NCBI RefSeq assembly: GCF_023715205.1
Contig: NZ_JAMBNR010000014.1
Span: 97,673-161,672 of the forward strand
Source of the DNA: Mesobacillus maritimus
GTDB lineage: Bacteria > Bacillota > Bacilli > Bacillales > Cytobacillaceae
Reading direction: 5' to 3'
Length of the DNA: 64,000 nt
Both the position numbers and the translations under genes were made by a program. The notes beneath the pieces were generated by a model that ran no database searches, had not been told where the DNA came from, and saw only the letters and a program-made list of their open reading frames with translations. Below, one piece after another: positions 20,265 to 28,775 of this stretch (the stretch's first letter is position 1; every line of letters begins with the position of its first letter).

Positions 20265-20936
20265 TTAATTACTTGGTTTTAAACTAATTGTATAGCTTAC
20301 TTGGATTAGTAGTAGCAATACACCAATGCCAATAATGCTAACTAATTGTGAATCACCTGTAAAGGCAGAATAAAACATCAAGATAAATGCTAAAAGAACA
20401 AGCCCCCAAGTTACAAGTGAATATAGCTTATACAAACCTTTTAGCATTACATACTTTTCACCATCATCAAATTGATTAAAAAATTCTTGTTCATAGTTTT
20501 TTGATTGAGGATTAGGAAAATTAAAATTAGGATTTGTAATCCTAATCATTTTTTCACTTGGAAATAAACTTAAAAACGAAACCACCAATAATATAAGACT
20601 CCAGAGAACAATATCTGGTTGGGTATCTCTCAACAGTAAAAATCCTACGAGGGAGGCAGTAAAAGATAAAGAAAGGGCAACTTGAATAGAGGTTAAAGCA
20701 GTATAAGCCATTCTTTCTAATGAGACTTGATGAGTATCTTCTACTTTTATATCTACTTTTATTACGCTACTTTTTTCGGCTTTATGTACGTTAAAACGAG
20801 CGAACATTAAACAAATAATAACCACTAAATTAGAAATCATCAGTAGATTTGCTTGAAGTAATAGTTGTTCGGAACCAAAAAACAATTTATACAACCCATA
20901 TACAAAAAAGATAAGATAGATCATTAATATTTTCAA
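20265..20936 (-). CDS. DUF3169 family membrane protein
   Basis: 223 aa with about six hydrophobic segments (e.g. IYLIFFVYGLYKLFFG, ANLLMISNLVVIICLMFA, DIVLWSLILLVVSFLSLF, LVSIIGIGVLLLLIQVSY). The polar stretch with FPNPQSKNYEQEFFNQFDDG is typical of DUF3169. Its start overlaps the stop of the upstream XRE regulator by 4 nt, so the two are co-transcribed; this regulator-membrane protein pairing is common in Firmicutes. Function unknown. Confidence 0.8.
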   Translation of the reverse strand: MKILMIYLIFFVYGLYKLFFGSEQLLLQANLLMISNLVVIICLMFARFNVHKAEKSSVIKVDIKVEDTHQVSLERMAYTALTSIQVALSLSFTASLVGFLLLRDTQPDIVLWSLILLVVSFLSLFPSEKMIRITNPNFNFPNPQSKNYEQEFFNQFDDGEKYVMLKGLYKLYSLVTWGLVLLAFILMFYSAFTGDSQLVSIIGIGVLLLLIQVSYTISLKPSN

Positions 20937-21139
20937 GACAATTCCTCCTCACTAAAAATAAATACATTTTCAATTGGTTCTTGAAATACATTCGCAATTC
21001 TTAAAGCAATCAGTAAGGATGGCATATATTCATTTCTCTCAATTAAACTGACTGTTTGCCGAGAAATTCTTGCTCTTTTGGCTAACTCCGTTTGATTAAG
21101 ACCGTCCCTTGCACGTAATTCCTTGAGCCGAGTTTTCAT
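20933..21139 (-). CDS. XRE-family helix-turn-helix regulator
   Basis: 68-aa DNA-binding protein: KTRLKELRARDGLNQTELAK, recognition helix RISRQTVSLIERNEYMPSL, then LRIANVFQEPIENVF. It belongs to the short YvaO-like class that lacks a ligand domain. First gene of a two-gene operon with the DUF3169 gene (ATGA-type overlap) and likely autoregulated (inference). Confidence 0.9.
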   Translation of the reverse strand: MKTRLKELRARDGLNQTELAKRARISRQTVSLIERNEYMPSLLIALRIANVFQEPIENVFIFSEEELS

Positions 21140-21564
21140 TTTATCACCTCAAAAATATAGTAAACCATCCTTTTCATTTTGACAACTATAATAGTCAAAA
21201 AATAAAAGAATTTTCGGATAAATAAACAGTAGATTTCATGTATCATCAGCCTTTATTTCAAGATTATGAAATCGATTCTTTTAGCTCCTTAATTCCTTGT
21301 TCAACTAACCTGTCCGTTACTAGCACACGACTTTATGATAAGTAAAAAAGCAGATGACTCGCATTAGGATGCTACTCCTGAAATAAATGGTCTACAAGCA
21401 ATAGAGAAAGAATCAATGTTGTACGGGATAAAGGGGACTATTATAAAATTGAATTTATTGTGCTAGGCAGGTTAGTAAAATAAAAACGGTAGAAGTAAAG
21501 GGGAGATTACCATTGGGTATAATGGAAGAAGTAATAAATATTCTGAAAGAGAGTTGATTTTGTT
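21140..21564. other. Gap with repeat cores and a GNAT gene fragment
   Basis: TTACTAGCACACGACTTTA at about 21316-21334 is identical to codons in the GNAT gene (nt ~30609), suggesting a gene scrap. Before it, TTCAACTAACCTG is a minus-strand hairpin-repeat core. At 21459-21474 GTGCTAGGCAGGTTAG is a plus-strand core; the duplicated SRPBCC block starts here. Confidence 0.5.
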
Positions 21565-22008
21565 ATGGATACTCAAGTAACTACGAAAATTAAAATACAT
21601 AAACCAACTAATGAGGTGTTTGAAGCGATAGTAGACCCTGTAAAAATCGGGAATTTTTGGTTCTCATCGAGTTCCAATAGATGGGAACAAGGCAAGTCCG
21701 TGATATTGAGATATGATGAATACGAAGCAGAAGGGGCTATAAATGTATTGGAAATCGAGGAAAATAAAAAAATTGTGTTTTCGTGGGGTGGAGAATCTGA
21801 TGAAGAAACGGTTGTTACAATTACACTAAAAGAGTTGGATAATGCGAGTACAATTATTGAGGTGAACGAATCAGGTCTTAATGAAGACGACCCTGAAATA
21901 GTAAACAAAATGCTAGGACAAAAAGAAGGTTGGGTATATATGTTAACTTGTTTAAAGGGATTTTTGGAAAATGATGTTAGTGACTTGAGAGCATCATTAA
22001 TCCATTAG
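21565..22008 (+). CDS. SRPBCC/AHSA1-family protein (copy 1)
   Basis: 147 aa with a START-like fold typical of AHSA1 domain proteins, which bind small hydrophobic ligands or act as Hsp90 co-chaperone relatives. Opening KIHKPTNEVFEAIVDPVKIG, middle FSWGGESDEETVVTITLKEL, C-terminal LGQKEGWVYMLTCLKGFLEN. RBS AGAGAG before ATG. 136 of 147 residues are identical to the copy at 28776. Role unknown. Confidence 0.85.
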   Translation: MDTQVTTKIKIHKPTNEVFEAIVDPVKIGNFWFSSSSNRWEQGKSVILRYDEYEAEGAINVLEIEENKKIVFSWGGESDEETVVTITLKELDNASTIIEVNESGLNEDDPEIVNKMLGQKEGWVYMLTCLKGFLENDVSDLRASLIH

Positions 22009-22015
22009 TGTTATC

Positions 22016-22090
22016 GGGGGCAAGAGTTGAAGAGCGGAGCTGTCATTGTGGCAGCTTTTTATTGTGCTAACGGGGCAGGTTAATTAAAGA
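22016..22090 (+). repeat. Dispersed hairpin repeat, copy B (specific to the first duplicated block)
   Basis: GGGGGCAAGAGTTGAAGAGC, stem AGCTGTCA/TGGCAGCT with T tail, then TTGTGCTAACGGGGCAGGTT. The CTAAC/GTTA part of the core is itself an inverted repeat. Absent from the second copy of the SRPBCC-DUF421 block, where unrelated sequence with a plain terminator is found. Confidence 0.8.
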
Positions 22091-22484
22091 AGAGAACAAA
22101 ACTTGGTTTGTTATTTTGTATCAGTTCCATATGCGAACGAAAAAACTCAACCATCGAACATTATTAGCTGAAGTTTTAAAAATTTAAGATATGTAAACAA
22201 CGTCAATATCAAACCTCGCAACATCATTCTAAGCCAGATTCACAGGAAGATAGCCGATATTCTATACGCTTTAGAGAAACCATACACCTTAACAAATTCA
22301 TTCAAACGAAAGATTAACGCAGCCTCACTTAATGAAAAAAAGCCATGTCAAGATAATAAAATAAGCTGCTAAGCCATTTCTAAGGAGTAGCAAAAGGCCC
22401 TAAATAAAAAATAGGGTGGAAATAAGTCCACTCATGCAGTCGACCATCCAACCTATTCCTCATCCCGCCGATGGATATTGATTT
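22091..22484. other. Convergent intergenic region
   Basis: No gene seen. From about 22334 (AAAAAGCCATGTCAAGATAA) the sequence matches 29311 onward, the start of the shared downstream part of the duplicated block. Confidence 0.45.
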
Positions 22485-23126
22485 TTAATTTTTTTCATCG
22501 ACATAAGCCAAGAGAATATCCTTGACCTTCACATCTTGGTTATCAAGGTGCTCCATCAGCCATTCTTTGGATTTGCCAAGCAATTTCAGATTGCGGTGCT
22601 GAATTCGCCCGTCGACAATCACGCTAATCGGTAGTCCTTCGTCTTTGATCGGAATCTTCAAATGCTGGACGGTGACAGGGGTATTTTCCGCCTTTGGAAT
22701 CACGCTGACTTCGCCAATCGGCTCGAGCAGGGCATACTCAATATCCGAGAGCTTAGGGTAACCTTTGCTGCGGAGAATTGACAGCAGCTGGGCATAAGAC
22801 AAACGGGATTTCTCCATATTGTCCTCCACAATTTCCCCGTGCTTAATTAAAATCGTCGGCTCACCGAGGAAGAAGCGGTTTCCCCATTGCCACAAGGTCG
22901 CCTTTGAAAACAAGATGTGGAAAATGATGAGAACAGCCAGCGTCGAAATCGTTGGATAAAACTCAGTGGAGATCAGCGGTTCTGCGGCCACCGTCCCAAC
23001 AATAATGATCGCCACTAAATCATAGGGAGTCATCTGAATGATCGTCGACTTTCCCATTAACCTCATAATCACAATTGTCGCAAGATAGAGGACAAGAATT
23101 CTGAGGATGAAGGTCATTTCTGTCAC
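22485..23126 (-). CDS. DUF421 / YetF-family membrane protein (copy 1)
   Basis: 213 aa. Three N-terminal membrane helices (residues ~5-25, 37-55, 60-80), then the cytoplasmic DUF421 domain with RSKGYPKLSDIEYALLEPIG and GLPISVIVDGRIQHRNLKLL. The YetF/YkjA/YdfS group is linked to the spore and cell envelope in Bacillus; precise function unknown. Seven substitutions distinguish it from the copy at 29430, which has a longer C-terminus. Confidence 0.9.
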   Translation of the reverse strand: MTEMTFILRILVLYLATIVIMRLMGKSTIIQMTPYDLVAIIIVGTVAAEPLISTEFYPTISTLAVLIIFHILFSKATLWQWGNRFFLGEPTILIKHGEIVEDNMEKSRLSYAQLLSILRSKGYPKLSDIEYALLEPIGEVSVIPKAENTPVTVQHLKIPIKDEGLPISVIVDGRIQHRNLKLLGKSKEWLMEHLDNQDVKVKDILLAYVDEKN

Positions 23127-23270
23127 CTCGGGGGAGTACTGTAATAAAGATAAATTTCCCTAAACTTGTGTGTTTATTCAAGTGGGTTTCTGTGGAAAGG
23201 TCGTAGGGCTAGACGATCCTCTTTTTTGTAAATGAATTTCTTAATTAAATGGAAATAAGGTATTTTGATC

Positions 23271-23510
23271 ATTAAAGGGAATATAAAACAAATTCAAGTG
23301 ATTTCACTTTACACACCTAACTTTGAGCATTCTGTCGAATACTTTTGGAGCAAGTGAATAGATTCTCTCTTACCAAACGGACGGTTCTGCAATGGTAAGT
23401 TTAGCGTTTGCTGATGGAAGTACTGAGTTTGTTTTAAACGATAGTTAAAACTTAAAAGAGCCTGATATTGAAGTATTAGTTGAAGATGTGAATGAATTCT
23501 ATAAGTATTC
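23271..23510 (+). pseudogene. Decayed VOC (glyoxalase-like) gene
   Basis: IKQIQVISLYTPNFEHSVEY ends at a stop after FWSK; downstream in another frame MVSLAFADGSTEFVLNDS is followed by a stop and NLKEPDIEVLVEDVNEFY. Together these match the two beta-alpha-beta modules of a VOC-superfamily protein (LNDxxxLxxPDIExLVxDV pattern). Frame changes and stops show it is not functional. Confidence 0.65.
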
Positions 23511-23709
23511 CGCTGTAATGAGGAATGCTTTTTATTTTGTCTAAAATCAAAATGATAATCAACAAACAATAATATTTTAATCAAAATCAATAATATTTTA
23601 TTGTAAAACGATAAAATATATGTTAAATTCAACTCACAATAAATATGTGAGGTGTTCTTTATGATGAAACGAAGATCAACATTCTTTTTAAAGGTAGCTG
23701 ACAGAAGTA

Positions 23710-24585
23710 ATGAAAGCATTAATTATGGAGGATAAAAGGTACGCTTCTCCCGCTTGCAAGAGGAAGCGCTTGAACCTTTGCTTTGTACAAATCATGAGAC
23801 CTATAAAACAACTTATTCATTTTGGGTGGGTGCAGGTAATATCCTGTTTGTTCCCTGGCGTTATTTTTCTCTCTTTGGCTATGACTAAAATTTTGCCACT
23901 TCCCTTACTGCCACGGTATGACTGGCTACTCATCATCTTCCTTTTGATGCAGTGGTGGATGGTACATACTGGTCTTGAAACACGTGATGAACTTAAGGTA
24001 ATCACCGTTTTCCACCTGATTGGACTTGCGCTTGAAATTTTCAAAACACATATGGGCTCATGGTCTTATCCAGAGGAGGGATATTTCAAACTATTTGGAG
24101 TGCCCTTGTATAGTGGATTCATGTATGCAAGTGTAGCAAGTTATCTTTGCCAGGCCTGGAGGAGGATGAAGGTTGAACTAGTTAAGTGGCCACCATTTAT
24201 GGTCATTGTCCCTCTTGCAGCTGCAATCTATTTAAATTTTTTTACGCACCATTATTGGATGGACATTCGTTGGTGGTTATCTGGTCTGGTTATCATCGTC
24301 TTTTGGAAGTCATGGGTCATTTACGAAGTGAATGGTACTTTTTATCGAATGCCACTTGCATTATCTTTTGTACTCATTGGCTTTTTTATCTGGATTGCTG
24401 AAAATATCGCAACGTTTTTGGGGGCTTGGGAATATCCAAACCAAACGGATGCCTGGAATCTAGTTCATTTAGGAAAGGTGAGTTCATGGCTTTTATTAGT
24501 GATCGTTAGTTTTCTGATTGTAGCCACGTTAAAACAGGTTAAGAAGAAAAATTCCACTAAGATAAAAAATTTAAATGTGAATTAG
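23710..24585 (+). CDS. DUF817 family membrane protein
   Basis: Up to 291 aa; about eight hydrophobic segments. Typical family sequence: LPRYDWLLIIFLLMQWWMVH, GLETRDELKVITVFHLIGLA, GVPLYSGFMYASVASYLCQA and FFIWIAENIATFLGAWEYPN. Family members usually begin at MRPIKQLIHFGW, i.e. ATG 23794; no start shows a convincing RBS, so the N-terminus is uncertain. A 24-codon frame (23655-23731, MMKRRSTFFLKVADRSNESI) with GAGGTG upstream overlaps the beginning and could be a leader peptide. Function unknown. Confidence 0.85.
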   Translation: MKALIMEDKRYASPACKRKRLNLCFVQIMRPIKQLIHFGWVQVISCLFPGVIFLSLAMTKILPLPLLPRYDWLLIIFLLMQWWMVHTGLETRDELKVITVFHLIGLALEIFKTHMGSWSYPEEGYFKLFGVPLYSGFMYASVASYLCQAWRRMKVELVKWPPFMVIVPLAAAIYLNFFTHHYWMDIRWWLSGLVIIVFWKSWVIYEVNGTFYRMPLALSFVLIGFFIWIAENIATFLGAWEYPNQTDAWNLVHLGKVSSWLLLVIVSFLIVATLKQVKKKNSTKIKNLNVN

Positions 24586-24720
24586 TCATCTCTATTAAAA
24601 TGGACTCTTTTAAATCTATTCATCATCTGAATCTATACTGTGACCGGATCCCCGATTACTTTCCTGAATTGGATAGGGAGGGAATGGAGGAAAATAACAT
24701 GTTGGGAGGAGGAAAATTCA

Positions 24721-25476
24721 ATGAACATCCCTTTTTTCACTAATAAACCATCGGAGGAATCCTTCCGTTATTTGGAGGGAAATAAACCAAATCATATCGC
24801 TATTATTATGGACGGTAATGGACGCTGGGCGCAAAAGCGGGGAAAGGCTAGAGTTACGGGCCATAAAGAAGGGATCTCTACCGTCGTGAAGATTGCTAAG
24901 GCGGCAGTCAAATGCAAGGTGAAGGTTTTGACCCTTTATACGTTTTCCACGGAAAACTGGAAACGTCCGAAGACCGAGGTCGATACGATCTTGAGACTTC
25001 CGAAGGAGTTTCTGCATCTATATTTACCAGATCTTATGGCTCATAACATACGCATTGAAACAATTGGTGAGACAGAACATCTTCCGGCCCATACACGTGA
25101 AGCCATACGATATGCAATGGAGCGCACCCGGGATAATGACGGTCTTCAGCTTAATTTTGCACTCAACTACGGAGGCAGACACGAGATTATAAATGCCATG
25201 AAAAAGATGCTCGCTGATCTAAACGGTGCGAATTTGTCGCTGGATGAACTAGATGACCAGCAGGTTTCAGAATACCTGTATACAGCCGGTATGCCAGACC
25301 CTGACTTGCTTATTCGCACTGGGGGTGAAAAGCGCTTAAGTAACTTTCTGCTTTGGCAGCTCGCATACACTGAGTTCTGGTTTACCGATGTCCTTTGGCC
25401 GGATTTCTCCGAGAAGGAGTTTCTTCAGGCGGTCGAAGAATATCAACAGCGGAAGAGACGTTTTGGCGGATTATGA
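24721..25476 (+). CDS. uppS: Isoprenyl transferase, UppS paralogue
   Basis: cis-Prenyltransferase that elongates farnesyl diphosphate with isopentenyl diphosphate to the undecaprenyl carrier used in wall synthesis. 251 aa from ATG 24721 (RBS GGGAGGAGG); an in-frame start at 24640 is unsupported. Motifs: IAIIMDGNGRWAQKRG with the catalytic Asp, GHKEG, FALNYGGRHEI, and PDLLIRTGGEKRLSNFLLWQ. It stands alone here, away from the usual frr-uppS-cdsA-dxr cluster, so it is probably a second copy (inference). Confidence 0.92.
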   Translation: MNIPFFTNKPSEESFRYLEGNKPNHIAIIMDGNGRWAQKRGKARVTGHKEGISTVVKIAKAAVKCKVKVLTLYTFSTENWKRPKTEVDTILRLPKEFLHLYLPDLMAHNIRIETIGETEHLPAHTREAIRYAMERTRDNDGLQLNFALNYGGRHEIINAMKKMLADLNGANLSLDELDDQQVSEYLYTAGMPDPDLLIRTGGEKRLSNFLLWQLAYTEFWFTDVLWPDFSEKEFLQAVEEYQQRKRRFGGL

Positions 25477-25572
25477 GGTGGTGAAAGGGAAGGACCGGAA
25501 CGGTCGCTCCTTGTGTTACCAAGCAGAATCATTTAGCGATAGTCAATAAACATAAAATCAATATACAGAACT

Positions 25573-25618
25573 CCGGTAAAGTGGTAATCCTTCAACAAAA
25601 CGTAGCTTCTTCCTAGTG
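25573..25618 (+). repeat. Repeat family C, copy 1
   Basis: GGTAAAGTGGTAATCCTTCA then ACGTAGCTTCTTCCTAG; matches 35636-35680 over about 45 nt. Both copies lie shortly upstream of an AACGGGTGC-type motif. Confidence 0.55.
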
Positions 25619-25653
25619 CGACTACCGAACTACTTGTGAAAAGGTCTTAAATG

Positions 25654-25732
25654 AACGGGTGCAAGAGTTGAAGAGAAGAGCTGTCATTTATGGCGGCTTT
25701 TCTTATTGTGCGAAGAAAAGCAGGATCGTGGA
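25654..25732 (+). repeat. Dispersed hairpin repeat, copy C
   Basis: AACGGGTGCAAGAGTTGAAG, stem GAGCTGTCA/TGGCGGCTTTTC, then TTGTGCGAAGAAAAGCAGG, a degenerate right core. Confidence 0.7.
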
Positions 25733-25745
25733 AGCAGGAAATAGA

Positions 25746-25787
25746 ATTAAAATAGAAAGGGAGTAGCCATTGAGCTACTCCCTTTCT
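25746..25787 (-). terminator. Terminator of the DsbA-FMN reductase operon
   Basis: Perfect 14-bp stem AGAAAGGGAGTAGC / GCTACTCCCTTTCT with loop CATTGA; on the minus strand it is followed by TATTTTAATTC. 28 nt after the operon's last stop. Confidence 0.85.
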
Positions 25788-25814
25788 AATCGGTGCCATT
25801 GCCATGCTCGATTG

Positions 25815-26738
25815 TTATTTTAGAGAAGTAAAGTAGGATTCCCCTAGAATTTCCTTCACTTGGTATGAGTTTGGCGAAAGCTCTTTTTCAACAAAAGCGT
25901 GAATATCCGATTTTTCAACATCATACATTCCTTCAATTTCTTTAGCGAAAAGGAGTTTTTCTTCCTCAAGTAAAGTTGATAATGCAGGTTGTTGTTTCGG
26001 AATTGGGTCTTCACCTAGAGCTTGGGTTAAACCAGCGACATAATGATCGAAAGGACGACCACCTACGATTTTAACACCTTTATTTTCTTCATTTACCATG
26101 ATAATAGTAGGGAACCCTCTAGCACCAAGATTTCTAGTTAGGATGAAGTCTTCATTTAATAACTCGTGACCAGTTTGTTCGTTCGCTTCTTTTACAATTC
26201 TTTCACCATCTAGTTCCATTGCATTCACGATTTCTAATAGGACAGGTGCCTCACCAATGTTTTTATTGAAAACAAACAGGTTTTCTCTTGCACGACGTAG
26301 GAATTCGAATGCTTTTTCCTCACCATGATGTTTTTGAATGATTTTATAAACACGTGATGGTGGAAAAGAGGACTGAACTGGATTGTCAATCATTAACGAA
26401 CCATCAATCGGCATGCGAGAATGTTCGCCAACTTCTCTCCAGTGACCTGCAACATCAGCAGGTCCGTGAATGCCGTTAGCAGGATCTACAGGACCACCAT
26501 GCCATTTTTCTAATAAGCCACCCATGACGGTTTTGAAGTTGAAATATTGTCCATACTGCTTCATAAACCGGCGAAGTGTTGGTTCTATTGCCCAGCAATG
26601 GGAACAAATTGGATCGGTTACATAATATAAATCGATCTTTTTACTTGTTTGGTTCAAATCAATGATCTCCATTTCATTGTCCCCTGCAACACCACATACA
26701 CCTGTTTCTAAATCACAGATCAAATTATTGTTTGTCAT
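25815..26738 (-). CDS. DsbA-family (FrnE-like) thioredoxin-fold protein
   Basis: 307 aa. Thioredoxin-fold protein with redox motif CSHC in DPICSHCWAIEPTLRRF (residues ~45-60) and the cis-Pro region GARGFPTIIMV. The helical insertion of FrnE-type DsbA proteins is present between these. No signal peptide, so cytoplasmic. An extra Cys in the N-terminal extension (LETGVCGVAG). Overlaps the upstream FMN-reductase gene by 4 nt, so it forms an operon that looks like a redox or thiol-stress unit. Related to, but distinct from, SpxH/YjbH. Confidence 0.85.
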   Translation of the reverse strand: MTNNNLICDLETGVCGVAGDNEMEIIDLNQTSKKIDLYYVTDPICSHCWAIEPTLRRFMKQYGQYFNFKTVMGGLLEKWHGGPVDPANGIHGPADVAGHWREVGEHSRMPIDGSLMIDNPVQSSFPPSRVYKIIQKHHGEEKAFEFLRRARENLFVFNKNIGEAPVLLEIVNAMELDGERIVKEANEQTGHELLNEDFILTRNLGARGFPTIIMVNEENKGVKIVGGRPFDHYVAGLTQALGEDPIPKQQPALSTLLEEEKLLFAKEIEGMYDVEKSDIHAFVEKELSPNSYQVKEILGESYFTSLK

Positions 26739-27316
26739 AGTATCACTTCACTCTTTTCTGTACGGATTGTTTTTAAGGCTGTTGACCAAGAAACCACTTC
26801 ATCAAGTAACTTTTCTAGCGTATCTTTATGGAATGGAGCTGGGTTAAATGTACTCATATTTTCAAAATCAGTGAATAGGCTCATCCCTACATGTGTTCCA
26901 ACTGTTGCAACCTTTGGCACGGATAAGATTAAGCGTAAGTCGTTTGCTGCTGAAACGCCTAGTGTGGAACCGTAGCTAACAATACCAGCTGCTTTGTTAT
27001 TCCATTCTTGATACAAATAATCGATGGCATCTTTCAGTCCAGATGTAATCCCTTTGTTGTATTCAGCTAGTACAAAAACAAATCCATCAAGGGAGTCAAT
27101 TTTCTCAGACCAAGGTTTCGCTTCTGGTGTTTGATAGTCTTTTGTAAAAATCGCTGGAACGGATTCGTTATATCTTGGAAGGTGATACTCCTTAATATCG
27201 ACTAGCTCAAATGTAGCATCTTCTCTCTGGTCCGCTATCGATTTTACCCATTCTGCAACCTGTGTGTTTACCCTAGAATCTCTTGTACTTCCAGTAATAA
27301 TTCCGATTTTAACCAT
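26735..27316 (-). CDS. NADPH-dependent FMN reductase family protein
   Basis: 193-aa flavodoxin-like reductase: flavin phosphate loop GIITGSTRDSRVN at residues ~5-17, second loop FVLAEYNKGITSGLKDAIDY (typical P-x-YN variant), and GIVSYGSTLGVSAANDLR. Likely reduces FMN, quinones or azo compounds. First gene of a two-gene operon. A 16-bp palindrome about 135 bp upstream may be its operator. Confidence 0.88.
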   Translation of the reverse strand: MVKIGIITGSTRDSRVNTQVAEWVKSIADQREDATFELVDIKEYHLPRYNESVPAIFTKDYQTPEAKPWSEKIDSLDGFVFVLAEYNKGITSGLKDAIDYLYQEWNNKAAGIVSYGSTLGVSAANDLRLILSVPKVATVGTHVGMSLFTDFENMSTFNPAPFHKDTLEKLLDEVVSWSTALKTIRTEKSEVIL

Positions 27317-27450
27317 GTGAATTTCCTCCTAATTCTTTGTAAGATTGCTGCAAACCTGAAGTTTAATTTGTATTCTGGGGAGTTTCTGTTTGCTCTTAAT
27401 GCTAGTTTAGGGGATTAGATAATGGAAGAACACCAATACATTCGTAGAAA

Positions 27451-27466
27451 TGTTGGATATCCAACA
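27451..27466. promoter_or_regulatory. Perfect 16-bp palindrome, possible operator of the FMN reductase-dsbA operon
   Basis: TGTTGGATATCCAACA is self-complementary and lies 135 bp before the reductase start. MarR/DUF24-type regulators of redox operons often bind such sites, but no such regulator gene is adjacent. Confidence 0.45.
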
Positions 27467-27542
27467 CATTTCAAAAATTGTTGGAAAAGTAGGAGGGTAT
27501 TTTCAATGAGGAAACAAAAACAGATATCCGAATGAATGATTT

Positions 27543-27605
27543 ATTAAGGCTGTTTTCGTAAAGTTGGTTGTTGAAATTCTAAAGCCGATTTTAACGCGAA
27601 AGAAG
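27543..27605 (+). repeat. Repeat family B, copy 3
   Basis: ATTAAGGCTGTTTTCGTAAAG, TTGGTTGTTGAAATTC and GCCGATTTTAACGCGAAAG align to copies 1 and 2. The rest of 27606-27807 shows no gene. Confidence 0.75.
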
Positions 27606-27807
27606 TTTTTAGCTACGTTTCCTACTTAGTTTGTAAGCTCTTTGTCTCATCTTATAAACGGTCTTTGGAATGGAATCATAGATCAATTAATCTTTATTGA
27701 AAGAAGCCTTTAATAAAAAGAATTTAAGGATATTCCGATCTAGGATCTAACCCTTACGGATCAGGCGGTCACCGTTTATGTAACACTATTACGTATTGTG
27801 AAGGCAT

Positions 27808-27888
27808 GTACTTAAAGTAACAGGTGCAAGAGGTGAAGAACGAAGCTGTCATTTTTTCGGTATTTTAATTGTACTAACGAGCAGGTTT
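27808..27888 (+). repeat. Dispersed hairpin repeat, copy D
   Basis: GTACTTAAAGTAACAGGTGC, AAGAGGTGAAGAACGAAGC, a weakened stem (TGTCATTTTTTCGGTA), then TTGTACTAACGAGCAGGTTT. Gene at 28033 starts 145 nt downstream. Confidence 0.7.
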
Positions 27889-28032
27889 GTAAAAGAACGA
27901 ATATAAACAGAATTGGTAGAATAAGTAAATTAGATATAAATCTTACCGTCTAAATAGGAAATAAGAGGAGAATGTTTACGGGAACGAAACGAAGTAAAAG
28001 TTTATACTAAATAAGCGCGAGGGGTAAAAAAA

Positions 28033-28530
28033 ATGAAACAATTGGGGACGCTATACTTTTTGTGTGGGAAAATGGGAGCGGGGAAATCAACGAAAGCAAA
28101 ACAATTGGCGATCGATAAACATGCGGTACTATTGTCTGAGGATGAATGGCTTTCGTCTCTTTATCCCAATCAGATTGAATCCTTTGAGGACTATCTAAAA
28201 TTCTCAGCGCAGCTTAAGCTGTTGGTGAAAAAGCATGTTCAAAACATATTAAGTGTCGGTACAAACGTAGTAATGGATTTTCCTGCTAACACTCAAAAAC
28301 TGCGAAAGTGGTTTTTGGACATGGCATCTGAAGTCAATGCAAGCCATCAACTAATTTTCCTTAATCTAACTAACGAGCAATGCTTACGTCAAATTGCACT
28401 AAGGCGCAACGAACAACCCGAAAGAGCAGCTTTTGACACGGAAGAGGTGTTCATTCATGTGACTAAATTTTTTGAAGCACCAGGGGCAGACGAGGGTTTA
28501 AATATTATCGAGGTTAGCGGGAAAAAATAA
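28033..28530 (+). CDS. P-loop NTPase / small-molecule kinase-like protein
   Basis: 165 aa. Walker A loop CGKMGAGKST at residues ~11-20; later VVMDFPANTQKLRKWF and RRNEQPERAAFDTEEVF resemble the LID and substrate region of AAA_33-type kinases. Size and layout fit small ATP-dependent kinases (zeta-toxin-like or nucleoside-kinase-like fold). No antitoxin gene is adjacent. Substrate unknown. GAGGGGTAAA serves as RBS. Confidence 0.75.
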   Translation: MKQLGTLYFLCGKMGAGKSTKAKQLAIDKHAVLLSEDEWLSSLYPNQIESFEDYLKFSAQLKLLVKKHVQNILSVGTNVVMDFPANTQKLRKWFLDMASEVNASHQLIFLNLTNEQCLRQIALRRNEQPERAAFDTEEVFIHVTKFFEAPGADEGLNIIEVSGKK

Positions 28531-28775
28531 CAAGGAGTTCAATGATTCGTATGTATAGAGTACTTTTGTTCTCGGAGGTGCTCTATATGATAGAAAATGA
28601 AAGGTGAGTTAGAAAATTTTCAATGTAAATTTGGTAAAATCGATGTAACTTTGTGAAGTGGTACCCTTAAACGAACGAGCAGGTTCGTATAATAAAAACA
28701 ATAGAAGGTAAGGGAGATTCCCATAGAGACAAATCAAAGAAGGAATAAATATTCTGAGAGAGAGTTGATTTTGTT

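Noticed and set aside
23309..23719. 136-codon minus-strand frame
   Set aside because: Antisense to the VOC remnant; low-complexity composition and no RBS.
25815..26738. SpxH/YjbH adaptor
   Set aside because: Shares the thioredoxin-like fold, but the CSHCWA motif and helical insertion fit the FrnE-type DsbA group better.
28033..28530. Zeta-toxin of a toxin-antitoxin pair
   Set aside because: Walker A is present, but no small antitoxin gene precedes it and the toxin-specific motifs are not clear.
28554..28587. Hairpin TATAGAG..CTCTATA as terminator
   Set aside because: Stem exists but no T-run follows and it has only a very short overlapping frame; not convincing.
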